Below, in pieces: positions 1 through 7,521 of a DNA stretch of 64,000 nt. Position numbers and translations under genes: made by a program. Every line of letters begins with the position of its first letter. Position 1 is the stretch's first letter. The DNA comes from Dyadobacter subterraneus. Its GTDB lineage: Bacteria > Bacteroidota > Bacteroidia > Cytophagales > Spirosomataceae. Under the pieces are notes generated by a model, which worked only from the letters and a program-made list of their open reading frames with translations, made no database searches and was not told the origin of the DNA. The stretch is from NCBI RefSeq assembly GCF_015221875.1, contig NZ_JACYGY010000001.1, positions 1,116,001-1,180,000 on the forward strand. The letters are read 5' to 3'.

Positions 1-1385
1 GGCATATTCGCACGACGATCTCCGTAACGAGGTTTGATACGTAAAACTTTTCCGCGTAAAGAATTGGTATTCGAGGAAGAATGACGTCCATCCCAGCCTT
101 CACGTCCCGGGCGACCGTCAATCGGGCCATATCCATCCGACTGGAATGGATTTACATCATCACCCGTCGATAAATATAAATTTCCTTTGGCATCCCAGGC
201 AATGGAACCACCTGTATGGCAGCAATCCGTTCTTTTAACCGGTACTTTTAGTAGATTTTCTTCGGTTGATAAAAGCAGTGTATCTTTGATATCATCATAT
301 TTAAAACGAGACAAATGCTGCGCCGTATCCGCTTCCGTGGAAGGAGGAGAGTAATACAGATATACCAGTTTGTTGGTTTTAAAATTCGGATCAATATTCA
401 ATCCCATTAATCCATATTCCTGTTTGGTATAAACCGGAACTTCTGCTACCACTTTTACTTTGCCCGTTTTTGGACTGTACAATTTCAGTTTTCCTTTTCT
501 TTCAGCAAACAAAACACGTTGGTCATCCAGCACTACAAGTTCTGTTGGTTCGTCCAGTTTTGTGGCCAGTACTTTTTTAGTAAAACGATTTTCTTCCGGA
601 CGGGATTTGGAATAATTAAGCTTGGCAGCCATTACGTAATTCAAACCGCCCATCAAATGTTTCAAAAAGACCGGATTTTCAAAAGTGGCATCTTCATGTC
701 CAAAATTGGTATAAAAAGCTTTTCCACCATCAAATTCATGATACCACGACATCGGGTGATCATTGCCCATTTTACCGTCTTTATAAGATTTTTCATCAAT
801 CTTGACAAGAACAGTAACCTGTGGATTGAAAGTCTTGAAATCGTAAAATTCATCCTTGATTTTCCAGCGATCCGGAAAACCTTCCATTGATGGATGTTCA
901 CGGTTTACAACATAAGCTTCACCATTTTGCACATTCGGATTTCCCGGATGGCTTGCGAAATAGGCTCCGGCAAGTTTGTTATACCACTGCCAGTCATATT
1001 CGGTATCTGTTGCAGCATGAATACCAAGATATCCGCCACCGGCTTGAATATAATGTTCAAAGGCTTCCTGCTGATTGTCATTTAGTACATTTCCTGTCGT
1101 GTTGAGGAAAATAACGGCGCTGTATTTGCGAAGATTTTTTTCGGTGAAAAGTGCTGCATTTTCTGTCGTATCAACACTGAAACCATTTTCTTTTCCCAAC
1201 TTGGTAATAGCGGTTTTTCCTGCCCCGATTGATCCGTGACGGAAACCGGCCGTTTTTGAAAATACTAAAACACGTTTTTCAGGGGTAACAGATTGGGCAT
1301 TAACGGTGATAGAAAAACAAACGCAGAGTGCAATGCAAAATGCGTTCAGATAATTCATCTTTTTTTTGCGGACGTGATCCTTCAT
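1..1385 (-). CDS. ThuA-domain / glucose-sorbosone dehydrogenase-like secreted protein (3' end beyond window)
   Basis: Open reading frame running off the left edge, read from the complement: ATG at 1385 or, nine codons later, at 1358. The second Met begins a good signal peptide (MNYLNAFCIALCVCF..., cleavage near VNAQ), so 1358 may be the true start. Residues about 38-250 form a ThuA-like, glutamine-amidotransferase-fold domain (FSKTAGFRHGSI, GGYLGIHAATDTEYDW, HPMSWYHEFDGGKAFY). From about residue 265 a beta-propeller begins that resembles PQQ-type sugar dehydrogenases (LDEPTELVVLDD, QEYGLMGLNIDPNF, CCHTGGSIAWDAKGNLYLSTGDD). At least 461 codons are present; the family often exceeds 800 residues with C-terminal PKD and cytochrome c domains, which would lie outside the window. 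ThuA proteins act in 3-keto-disaccharide metabolism in rhizobia, and the neighbouring oxidoreductases fit that. A terminator-like hairpin lies just upstream, so it probably has its own promoter. Confidence 0.88.
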   Translation of the reverse strand, partial: MKDHVRKKKMNYLNAFCIALCVCFSITVNAQSVTPEKRVLVFSKTAGFRHGSIGAGKTAITKLGKENGFSVDTTENAALFTEKNLRKYSAVIFLNTTGNVLNDNQQEAFEHYIQAGGGYLGIHAATDTEYDWQWYNKLAGAYFASHPGNPNVQNGEAYVVNREHPSMEGFPDRWKIKDEFYDFKTFNPQVTVLVKIDEKSYKDGKMGNDHPMSWYHEFDGGKAFYTNFGHEDATFENPVFLKHLMGGLNYVMAAKLNYSKSRPEENRFTKKVLATKLDEPTELVVLDDQRVLFAERKGKLKLYSPKTGKVKVVAEVPVYTKQEYGLMGLNIDPNFKTNKLVYLYYSPPSTEADTAQHLSRFKYDDIKDTLLLSTEENLLKVPVKRTDCCHTGGSIAWDAKGNLYLSTGDDVNPFQSDGYGPIDGRPGREGWDGRHSSSNTNSLRGKVLRIKPRYGDRRANM

Positions 1386-1487
1386 TATAAGGCTAAATTG
1401 GGTTTTGGTAAAAGGTCATGGTTTACTTACTTATAAACTTCTGTTTTCTACTATTTCCTTCGAAAAAATTTGCAACAAAATGTATAA

Positions 1488-1521
1488 AAAAACCTATCAG
1501 TCATAAGAACGATAGGTTTTT
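1488..1521 (-). terminator. Rho-independent terminator after the TIM-barrel isomerase
   Basis: AAAAACCTATC and GATAGGTTTTT form an 11-bp stem around a 12-nt loop, with a further T-run on the complement. It lies 30 bases beyond the stop codon at 1552 and so closes the isomerase transcript, separating it from the ThuA gene. Confidence 0.8.
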
Positions 1522-1551
1522 ATTTTACTTGTTATAAAGACAATTATTTAA

Positions 1552-2604
1552 TTATAGTCCCAAGGCTCTGCGGTTAAATGCTTCGTCGGCACCAGTTCCT
1601 GCGAAATCATCGAAAGCTTTGGTAGTAACCTCAATAATCTGATTAGCAATAAAAGGCGCACCTTCTGCTGCACCTTGTACCGGCGATTTTATACAGCATT
1701 CCCATTCCAAAACTGCCCAGCTATCATAATCATACTGAGAAAGTTTTGAGAAAATACCTTTGAAATCAACCTGGCCATCACCCAATGAACGGAAACGTCC
1801 TGCGCGATCAGCCCAACCTGCAAATCCGCTGTAGACCCCTTGTTTTCCAGTTGGATTAAACTCGGCATCTTTTACGTGGAATGCTTTGATACGGTCGTGG
1901 TACAAATCGATGAATTGAAGATAATCCAGTTGTTGTAAAACGAAATGGCTTGGATCGTAGTTGATATTCGCTCTTGTATGTCCGTCAAGATAATCAACAA
2001 ACATTTCAAAAGTAGAACCGTCAAAAAGATCTTCGCCCGGATGAAGTTCGTAACAAACGTCTACGCCATTTTCGTCATAAACATCCAGAATTGGTTTCCA
2101 ACGGGCAGCTAATTCTTTAAATGCAGTTTCAACCAAACCTGCCGGACGCTGCGGCCATGGATAAAGAAACGGCCATGCCAACGCACCGGAGAAAGTTGCA
2201 CTTGCTTTTAGTCCAAGGTTTTTACTTGCAACGGCTGTATATTTCAATTGCTGCGTAGCCCACTCCGCTCTTGCTTTCGGATTATTGCGAACTTCCGGGG
2301 CTGCAAACCCGTCATACATTTCGTCATAAACAGGATGCGAAGCAACCAGCTGACCGATAATATGTGAAGCAAGTTCAGTGATTTCCAAACCTTTATCTTT
2401 CAGCTTGCCTTTCAGTTCATCGGCATAAGTCTGAGATTCGGCAGCAAGTTTAATATCAATAACTCTTGGATCCCAGATCGGTAACTGAACACCTTTATAG
2501 CCAAGATCAGCCATATAAGTTGTTATTCCGTCAAGGGTATTAAATGGAGCCTCATCACCCAAAAATTGAGCAAGAAAGATTCCAGGTCCTTTTATAGTTT
2601 TCAT
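1552..2604 (-). CDS. Sugar phosphate isomerase/epimerase family TIM-barrel protein
   Basis: 350-residue protein of the xylose-isomerase-like TIM-barrel family (PF01261). The expected metal-binding acidic/His set is visible: E186 in CYELHPGE, D217 in NYDPSHF, H243 in AFHVKD and E300 or E302 in VLEWEC. There is no signal peptide, so it is cytoplasmic. Members isomerise, epimerise or hydrate sugars and keto-sugars. Beside two Gfo/Idh/MocA oxidoreductases and a ThuA protein, a role on an oxidised (3-keto) sugar or inositol-like compound is likely, but the substrate cannot be read from sequence. The start ATG at 2604 follows directly on an octamer repeat array (GAATGATA/GAATGAGT type on the plus strand), which must form its 5' untranslated region. 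The ORF that overlaps its start upstream (2555-2782) is only repeat sequence. Confidence 0.92.
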   Translation of the reverse strand: MKTIKGPGIFLAQFLGDEAPFNTLDGITTYMADLGYKGVQLPIWDPRVIDIKLAAESQTYADELKGKLKDKGLEITELASHIIGQLVASHPVYDEMYDGFAAPEVRNNPKARAEWATQQLKYTAVASKNLGLKASATFSGALAWPFLYPWPQRPAGLVETAFKELAARWKPILDVYDENGVDVCYELHPGEDLFDGSTFEMFVDYLDGHTRANINYDPSHFVLQQLDYLQFIDLYHDRIKAFHVKDAEFNPTGKQGVYSGFAGWADRAGRFRSLGDGQVDFKGIFSKLSQYDYDSWAVLEWECCIKSPVQGAAEGAPFIANQIIEVTTKAFDDFAGTGADEAFNRRALGL

Positions 2605-2610
2605 GATTTT

Positions 2611-2740
2611 TAATTTTGAATGATAGAATGAGTGAATGATAGAATGGCGTGAACAAACTTAATGGCTTGAATGGCTTCTGGCATTTCACTTTAGTTTTGA
2701 ATGATAGAATGATAGAATGAGTGAACAAACTTAATGGCTT
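2611..2740. repeat. Octamer repeat array with internal duplication upstream of the isomerase
   Basis: Units GAATGATA and GAATGAGT alternate, followed by a GAACAAACTTAATGGCTTGA block. The arrangement occurs twice within this stretch (2617-2683 and about 2696-2742) and again at 3211-3316 in slightly diverged form. The array reaches to within about 10 bases of the isomerase start codon. The rest of the spacer up to 2812 is AT-rich, with no gene I can support. Confidence 0.85.
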
Positions 2741-2812
2741 GAACCGGTATATAGTTTGGGGTAATTTTTTAAAATTTTCCAAACCAAGTCATTTACATCT
2801 AATAAATCGAAC

Positions 2813-2846
2813 GAGTCAAATATTCACTCATTCTATCACTTTAATT
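2813..2846. repeat. Inverted copy of the octamer array at the 3' end of the S23-type gene
   Basis: CAAATATTCACTCATTCTAT is the complement-oriented octamer (TTCACTCA, TTCTATCA). It overlaps or abuts the stop codon of the S23-type gene and matches 3378-3400 nearly exactly, including the preceding AGTCAAATA / AGCCCAATA. With 3211-3277 it frames the S23 gene in inverted repeats. Confidence 0.8.
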
Positions 2847-3209
2847 ATGGCTAGAATTGCTTCTGGCTTTGGATAGAATTTTTAAAATTTCTTCGGCTTC
2901 ATTCATTAAACTGTTTATTTTTTCAAATGGTAAAATTCCTGATTCTGAAATTATTTCAAGCCAAAATAAAGACTCGTCCGCTTCTTCGACTGTTATACTC
3001 AATTTGGCGAAAAACTCTCTGTTACTTCTGGCCCGACATACCGCCCGATAATTGGCTCCTACCGAAGATGCCGATCTTAAAAATTGTTTTCCAATAATTC
3101 GGGCTTCTTCCGAGGAAGGCAAAGCTTTAAACAATTTAATACTTCGTAAAACAAATTGTTTAGTTCTGTCTTTCAAAGCATTGATAAATTCTTCTTTAGT
3201 GTGTGTCAT
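2841..3209 (-). CDS. Four-helix bundle protein (23S rRNA intervening-sequence / S23 family)
   Basis: 122 residues, all-alpha, ending in a Ser/Asn-rich tail. FVLRSIKLFKALPSSEEARI, QFLRSASSVGANYRAVCRAR and EEADESLFWLEIISES are hallmarks of the TIGR02436 / S23 four-helix bundle family, first met in rRNA intervening sequences and distantly related to the Avd accessory protein of diversity-generating retroelements. Here the gene is free-standing, with no rRNA and no reverse transcriptase nearby. Both ends lie in octamer inverted repeats: the start codon directly follows TTCATTCAAAATTAA on the coding strand, and the stop lies in an inverted copy. It splits an otherwise coherent sugar-catabolism gene row, so it looks like an inserted cassette. 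Its function is unknown. Confidence 0.9.
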   Translation of the reverse strand: MTHTKEEFINALKDRTKQFVLRSIKLFKALPSSEEARIIGKQFLRSASSVGANYRAVCRARSNREFFAKLSITVEEADESLFWLEIISESGILPFEKINSLMNEAEEILKILSKARSNSSHN

Positions 3210-3210
3210 T

Positions 3211-3450
3211 TAATTTTGAATGATAGAATGAGTGAATTGAGAAATGCGTGAATGATAGCATGAGTGAATGATAGAATGGAACAGAACAAACTTAATTGCT
3301 TGAATTGCTCCTGACAATGGATAGTACCTGTTATACCTCTCTACAATTGTATTCAATTTAAAAAGATCTAATGAGCCCAATATTCACTCATTCTATCATT
3401 CACTCACTCTATCATTCTTCTATTCTATCATTCACTCATTCAAAATTAAA
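3211..3450. repeat. MITE-like unit: octamer arrays as inverted repeats around a 100-base core
   Basis: The left arm (3211-3277) reads TAATTTTGAATGATAGAATG and continues in 8-base steps. The right arm (3381-3450) is its inverse, ending CATTCAAAATTAAA, and contains the stop codon of the next gene (TTA at 3446-3448). Between them is the GAACAAACTTAATTGCTTGA block shared with 2652-2671. The left arm begins one base before the S23 start codon. No transposase is encoded. The layout suggests a non-autonomous element or a repeat grown by slippage. Confidence 0.8.
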
Positions 3451-4591
3451 CCGTCACCCAAGCCTGCTTCTTATTACTTTCTAAAATTCTTTCACAAATC
3501 AATAACTCACGGTATCCGTCAGCAAATGTTGGGAAAGTTGGGTTTTCTGGTTGTTTGCCTTCTGCGATGGCTGCGTAAACTTCCTTGAACATTTGTTTTG
3601 ATGTATCAGGGAAACCTTCGTTGTGTCCGCCTGGGAAAGTGATTAGTGAACGAACGTCATCATTAACAAGTGACGGATCGCGCATTAATATTTCATTGCT
3701 TTTATCACGGTTGCCGATCCACATTTCATTTGGCGCTTCGGAAGTCCAGTTGAATGTTTTCTTTGAACCAGAAATTTCCAAAGTCATACGGTTTTTACGA
3801 CCGGCTGAAACCTGGGAAACAGTAATTACACCTTTGCTTCCATTATCAAAACGTAGCAATACGTTCGCATGATCTTCTGTTGTGATAGGCACATCAGCAT
3901 AATCTTCCGGCTGAAGCATTTTTCCTGAATAGGTTTCTACCGGCTTCAATGGTTTTTTACGCGTCTTGTGAATCGTGTTGAAATCTGCAAGAACTTCAAC
4001 TGTTTTCAAGCCTGTAATGTATTCAAGAATATCCATCAGGTGAGAACCGATATCAGCGATCGCACGCGAATCTCCTGATTTGTCCGGTTCAAGACGCCAG
4101 TTATAATCTGTTTCGTAAAACAGCCAGTCTTGAAGATAAGAACCAATGAAAGAATAAATTTCTCCCAGTTCTCCACGCTCACGCATTGACTTCATCTGAC
4201 GAGCCAGTGGGTAATAACGCAAATTGAAATGAACAGCATTTACCAGACCGGTTTTTGCTGCAAGTTCAACCAGTTCTTCTGCTTCAACTAAATCTTTGGC
4301 AAGTGGTTTTTCACAAATAACATGTTTTCCAGCCAATAAAGCGGCTTTCGACTGTGAGTAGTGAAGGAAGTTAGGTGTACAGATATGGATAACCGAAATA
4401 TCATCCTGCTTCAACAATTCATCGAAAGTGTAAGCGCGTGGAATGCCTAATCCGTCCGCTTTTTGTTGTGCAATTTCTGCGGTTACTTCGCAAAGAGCGG
4501 CTACTTCTACATTTGGCAAGCGTCTTAAAGCTTCGATATGGGCAGGACCAATAAAACCGGTTCCAACTACACCAACTTTTATTTTATTCAT
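3446..4591 (-). CDS. Gfo/Idh/MocA family oxidoreductase
   Basis: NAD(P)-dependent sugar or cyclitol dehydrogenase, 381 residues from the Met at 4591; the frame extends to 4687 but the added 32 residues lie outside the family. The Rossmann motif GTGFIG is at residues 10-15, the EKP motif (CEKPLAKD) near 94, and the family's GDSRAIADIGSHLMD segment follows the sheet-forming C-terminal domain entry. There is no Tat or Sec signal, so it is cytoplasmic, unlike many secreted Bacteroidota homologues. The C-terminus (AWVTV) and stop codon merge into an octamer repeat array, suggesting that the repeat arrived at or grew from the very end of the gene. It is paired with a second member of the family upstream; such pairs commonly oxidise and later reduce a keto-sugar. 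Confidence 0.93.
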   Translation of the reverse strand: MNKIKVGVVGTGFIGPAHIEALRRLPNVEVAALCEVTAEIAQQKADGLGIPRAYTFDELLKQDDISVIHICTPNFLHYSQSKAALLAGKHVICEKPLAKDLVEAEELVELAAKTGLVNAVHFNLRYYPLARQMKSMRERGELGEIYSFIGSYLQDWLFYETDYNWRLEPDKSGDSRAIADIGSHLMDILEYITGLKTVEVLADFNTIHKTRKKPLKPVETYSGKMLQPEDYADVPITTEDHANVLLRFDNGSKGVITVSQVSAGRKNRMTLEISGSKKTFNWTSEAPNEMWIGNRDKSNEILMRDPSLVNDDVRSLITFPGGHNEGFPDTSKQMFKEVYAAIAEGKQPENPTFPTFADGYRELLICERILESNKKQAWVTV

Positions 4592-4646
4592 AAACCTGGT
4601 AAAAAGTGAAAGGTGAAAATTATGTCTGATTGTGGACAAGCTAATT

Positions 4647-4679
4647 ATAAAAAGAAGACCGGAACGGTTTCCGATCTTC
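4647..4679 (-). terminator. Terminator between the two Gfo/Idh genes
   Basis: GAAGACCGGAA and TTCCGATCTTC pair with one mismatch; on the complement the stem is followed by TTTTTAT. It sits 22 bases beyond the stop codon at 4701, implying that the two oxidoreductases are not simply one transcript, or that read-through is partial. Confidence 0.65.
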
Positions 4680-4700
4680 AAATGCAAATCCGTTTATTAT

Positions 4701-5849
4701 CTACTCAAAAGTTGTCCATTTTGTGTCAGACTTATCCGAAGCAATTACGGTATCAACAAACTTCATTCCGCGTAAACCGTCTTGTGCAGTCGGGAAATCA
4801 TAAACAGGGTCGGCCTTTTTGCCTTCCTGATATGCACGGACGTGAATAGCGAAATTTCTGTATAGATTGGCAAAAGCTTCAAAATATCCTTCAGGATGAC
4901 CGGCCGGAATTCTGGTATGAACCTGCGCTGCTTTTGACAAATTGCCAACACCCGTACGAATATGTCTAACGCCTTGCTGCGTTTTATGGATTAACGTGTT
5001 AGGCTCCATTTGTCTCCATTGCAAACCGCCCGTTTCTCCGTAAACACGGATATTCAAATCGTTTTCTTCTCCGTTTGCAATCTGGCTGTCTTGCAGAATG
5101 CCCTTCGCTCCGTTGTTGAAACGCAATAAAATGTTAGCGTCATCATCCAATTGACGACCTTCAACAAAAATGGTTAGATCTGCACAAAGCTGGGTGATTT
5201 TTAATCCGGTAATATATTCAGCAAGATTTTCTGCATGCGTTCCGATATCACCAAGTCCGCCACCTGCACCTGATTTACTAGGATCTGTACGCCAGGCAGC
5301 TTGTTTGTTGCCCGTTACTTCAACCATCGTTGAAAGCCAGCCTTGTGGATATTCAACAATTACTTTACGTACTTTTCCTATTGCGCCGGAAGCAATCATT
5401 TCTTTGGCTTCTTTCACCATCGGATAGCCGGTGTAATTATGTGTCAGACAGAAAACGAGTCCGGTTTTTTCAACCAGTTCAACAATTTCTTCTGCTTCTT
5501 TTACATTAAGTGTAATTGGCTTATCGCATACGACGTGGAAACCATTTTCAAGTGCCAGTTTCGTCGGCGCGGCATGTACGTGATTGGGAGTAACAACAGA
5601 AATGAAGTCCATCCGTTCTCCTTCCGGAAGCTGCTTTTCCTTAAGAATCATTTCCTCAAAGTTGGCATAAACGCGGTCCTCGGGCAAATAAAGGGCTTTT
5701 CCGGTCTCTTTTGATTTTTCGGGAGACGAGCTGAAAGCGCCGCAAACCAGTTCAATTTCTCCATCCATGATAGCCGCACGGCGGTGAACTCCTCCGATAA
5801 AAGCATCAAGTGTTCCTCCCACCATACCCATCCTTATCTTTCGTGACAT
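4701..5849 (-). CDS. Gfo/Idh/MocA family oxidoreductase
   Basis: 382 residues. It opens with MGMVGGTLDAFIGGVHRR, a variant Rossmann entry in which the GxGxxG turn is GGTLDAFIGG, typical of one subgroup of these dehydrogenases. VCDKPITLN replaces the usual EKP with DKP, and GGLGDIGTHAENL supplies the catalytic Asp/His region. It is cytoplasmic. It is the first gene of the minus-strand row and diverges from an MFS transporter across a 238-base spacer with repeated TCACTCT and AGAGTAGTA words. Together the genes suggest import and oxidation of a sugar, sugar acid or cyclitol. The substrate is not predictable from sequence. Confidence 0.93.
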   Translation of the reverse strand: MSRKIRMGMVGGTLDAFIGGVHRRAAIMDGEIELVCGAFSSSPEKSKETGKALYLPEDRVYANFEEMILKEKQLPEGERMDFISVVTPNHVHAAPTKLALENGFHVVCDKPITLNVKEAEEIVELVEKTGLVFCLTHNYTGYPMVKEAKEMIASGAIGKVRKVIVEYPQGWLSTMVEVTGNKQAAWRTDPSKSGAGGGLGDIGTHAENLAEYITGLKITQLCADLTIFVEGRQLDDDANILLRFNNGAKGILQDSQIANGEENDLNIRVYGETGGLQWRQMEPNTLIHKTQQGVRHIRTGVGNLSKAAQVHTRIPAGHPEGYFEAFANLYRNFAIHVRAYQEGKKADPVYDFPTAQDGLRGMKFVDTVIASDKSDTKWTTFE

Positions 5850-6087
5850 TCCTCTGGGTTTAAAGTTTCAAAAAGATTTTATACTTATAAAGAGTAGTAT
5901 CTATCACTCTTACTTCTTACAAAGATATATTTAACATATAAAAAATGTGTCACTCTGTGAAGATAGAGTAGTAGAATTGATAAGTATTTGTTTTTTTTGT
6001 GAAAAACTTAAACAATATCATTATTAAGAATTCGTAATTAGTCACTCTCATATATTTTAACCTTTAACTTATTTAATTTTTCTACGC
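5850..6087. promoter_or_regulatory. Divergent promoter region with repeated words
   Basis: This spacer must hold promoters for both the oxidoreductase (left) and the transporter (right). TCACTCT occurs three times in the same orientation (5914-5920, 5950-5956, 6042-6048) and AGAGTAGTA twice (5891-5899, 5965-5973). This is suggestive of operator half-sites for a shared regulator. I could not place a clear TAnnTTTG promoter. Confidence 0.4.
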
Positions 6088-7332
6088 ATGGCTCAACCAG
6101 TAAATAGCTCACGGCTTTTCAATGCAAGCTGTTTTGCACTTATTACAACTGCATTTTCATTTGGTATTCGTGCAGGTATACTTACCGAACTAGGCGAAAA
6201 GTTTAGTCTGTCCGGCGAGCAGTTAGGATATATAAATTCTATGGCATTTTTTGGTTTTCCAATCGCCATGATCGTGTTTGGTGCCTTGTATAATGTTGTT
6301 GGCCCTAAAAGAATTATTTACGTAACATTTATCAGTCACGCACTGGGGATTGTTTTGACAATTTACGCGCAAGGTTTCTGGGGATTGTTGATTTCTACAT
6401 TCTTCATTGGTTTTGGAAACGGATGTACAGAAGCTGCCTGTAACCCGATGATCGCTGATACGTATTCAGGAAGTACGCTGAATAAAATGATGAATCGTTT
6501 TCACATGTGGTTTCCTGGTGGTATTGTAGTTGGAAGTTTGATTTCGAAATTCATGACGGATTATGGCTTTAACTGGCAGGCGCAAATGTGGGTTATCGCC
6601 ATTCCTGCGGTTATTTATGCAGTTCTTTTCTGGGGACAAACTTTCCCTGTCAGCAAGGTTGAAGCCAATACGGCTGGTAACTTCAAAGCCATGCTTTCTC
6701 CGCTTTATATCTTTATCATGATTGCGATGGCATTCACAGCGATTTCTGAATTTGGTCCTGAACAATGGGTTGGTCCGATCCTTGGAAAAGTGGGTGCAAG
6801 TCCAATGATTATCCTGGTTTGTGTTACTGGTTTAATGGCTGTTGGCCGTTTCTTCGCCGGACCAATTGTTCACCGTTTAAATCCGATTACTATTCTTTTG
6901 GGTTCAACGGTTATGGCTGCTGTCGGAATTTATTTGATGAGTATCGCTACTGGCGGTTTGGTTTACTTTGCAGCAATGTTGTTTGCTGTTGGTGTATGTT
7001 ATTTCTGGCCAACTATGCTTGGTTTCGTTGCTGAATATCTTCCAACAACAGGTGCATTCGGTCTTTCTATTGTTGGAGGTATGGGTATGTTCTCAACTTC
7101 AATTTTCCAGCCTGTTATCGGAAAATGGCTTGATAATGAAAAGGCGGTTCAGGCTGCTGCTGGTGTTACCGGTGATGCGGCTGAGTTGGCTGCCGGACAA
7201 GCTACTTTACAAAATATGATTATGTTCCCATTGGTGGCGTTGGCGATGTTTATCATTCTTTATTTCTGGATTGGAAATAAAAGACCGGTTTATGTTGATC
7301 AAACAGAAATATTGAAATCGCCGCAGTTATAA
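6088..7332 (+). CDS. MFS transporter, sugar-type
   Basis: 414-residue integral membrane protein with about 12 hydrophobic helices. The 1-6 half (SFGIRAGILTELGEKF, GFGNGCTEAACNPMIADTY, NRFHMWFPGGIVVG) and the second half (FGPEQWVGPILGKVGASP, GRFFAGPIVHRLNP, YFWPTMLGFVAEYLP) are characteristic of the major facilitator superfamily, in the branch that includes fucose- and glucose-type proton symporters. It is likely an inner-membrane importer for the compound processed by the divergent oxidoreductases. The start ATG at 6088 fits the AT-rich leader. Downstream lie a hairpin repeat and the left end of an IS1182-like element, so it is probably monocistronic. Confidence 0.9.
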   Translation: MAQPVNSSRLFNASCFALITTAFSFGIRAGILTELGEKFSLSGEQLGYINSMAFFGFPIAMIVFGALYNVVGPKRIIYVTFISHALGIVLTIYAQGFWGLLISTFFIGFGNGCTEAACNPMIADTYSGSTLNKMMNRFHMWFPGGIVVGSLISKFMTDYGFNWQAQMWVIAIPAVIYAVLFWGQTFPVSKVEANTAGNFKAMLSPLYIFIMIAMAFTAISEFGPEQWVGPILGKVGASPMIILVCVTGLMAVGRFFAGPIVHRLNPITILLGSTVMAAVGIYLMSIATGGLVYFAAMLFAVGVCYFWPTMLGFVAEYLPTTGAFGLSIVGGMGMFSTSIFQPVIGKWLDNEKAVQAAAGVTGDAAELAAGQATLQNMIMFPLVALAMFIILYFWIGNKRPVYVDQTEILKSPQL

Positions 7333-7358
7333 TTGGGGTGAATGGATTGGGCCTCGTT

Positions 7359-7380
7359 GGGGCAACCCTTGTGGTTGCCC
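7359..7380. repeat. Palindrome around CCTTGTGG, left arm of a split pair
   Basis: GGGCAACC and GGTTGCCC form an 8-bp stem around a short CTTGT loop. On the complement it reads GGGCAACCACAAGGGTTGCC followed by CCAACGAGG. A relative with a CACAAGG loop and a following CCTACG lies at 9271-9300 in opposite orientation, beyond the IS element. Confidence 0.7.
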
Positions 7381-7455
7381 AATTCCCGGAGGCGGGAACA
7401 TCTATTATCCTGATTCCCTAATTAACCAGATTTCTAAGGGGCTGACCAAAAAGCC

Positions 7456-7490
7456 AAAGCCCTTTATCTACTTTGTAGATAGAGGGCTTT
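7456..7490. terminator. Hairpin at the left end of the IS element
   Basis: AAAGCCCTTTATCTAC and GTAGATAGAGGGCTTT pair over 16 bases with one G-T wobble and a TTT loop; TTTTTGT follows. It is placed to stop external transcripts from entering the transposase gene. Confidence 0.75.
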
Positions 7491-7521
7491 TTTGTATTTT
7501 TAATTACCACATTAGAAATAC

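Noticed and set aside
519..1105. Plus-strand ORFs across the ThuA gene
   Set aside because: They are shadows of the long complement frame, which shows conserved ThuA and propeller motifs throughout.
2555..2782. 75-aa ORF overlapping the isomerase start
   Set aside because: It encodes repeated KPLSLFT/SFKIK-type peptides simply because it translates the octamer array.
2841..3209. Avd gene of a diversity-generating retroelement
   Set aside because: S23-type proteins resemble Avd, but no reverse transcriptase, template repeat or variable repeat is in the window.
2611..3450. CRISPR-like appearance of the octamer arrays
   Set aside because: Units are 8 bases without spacers of regular length, and no cas genes are near.
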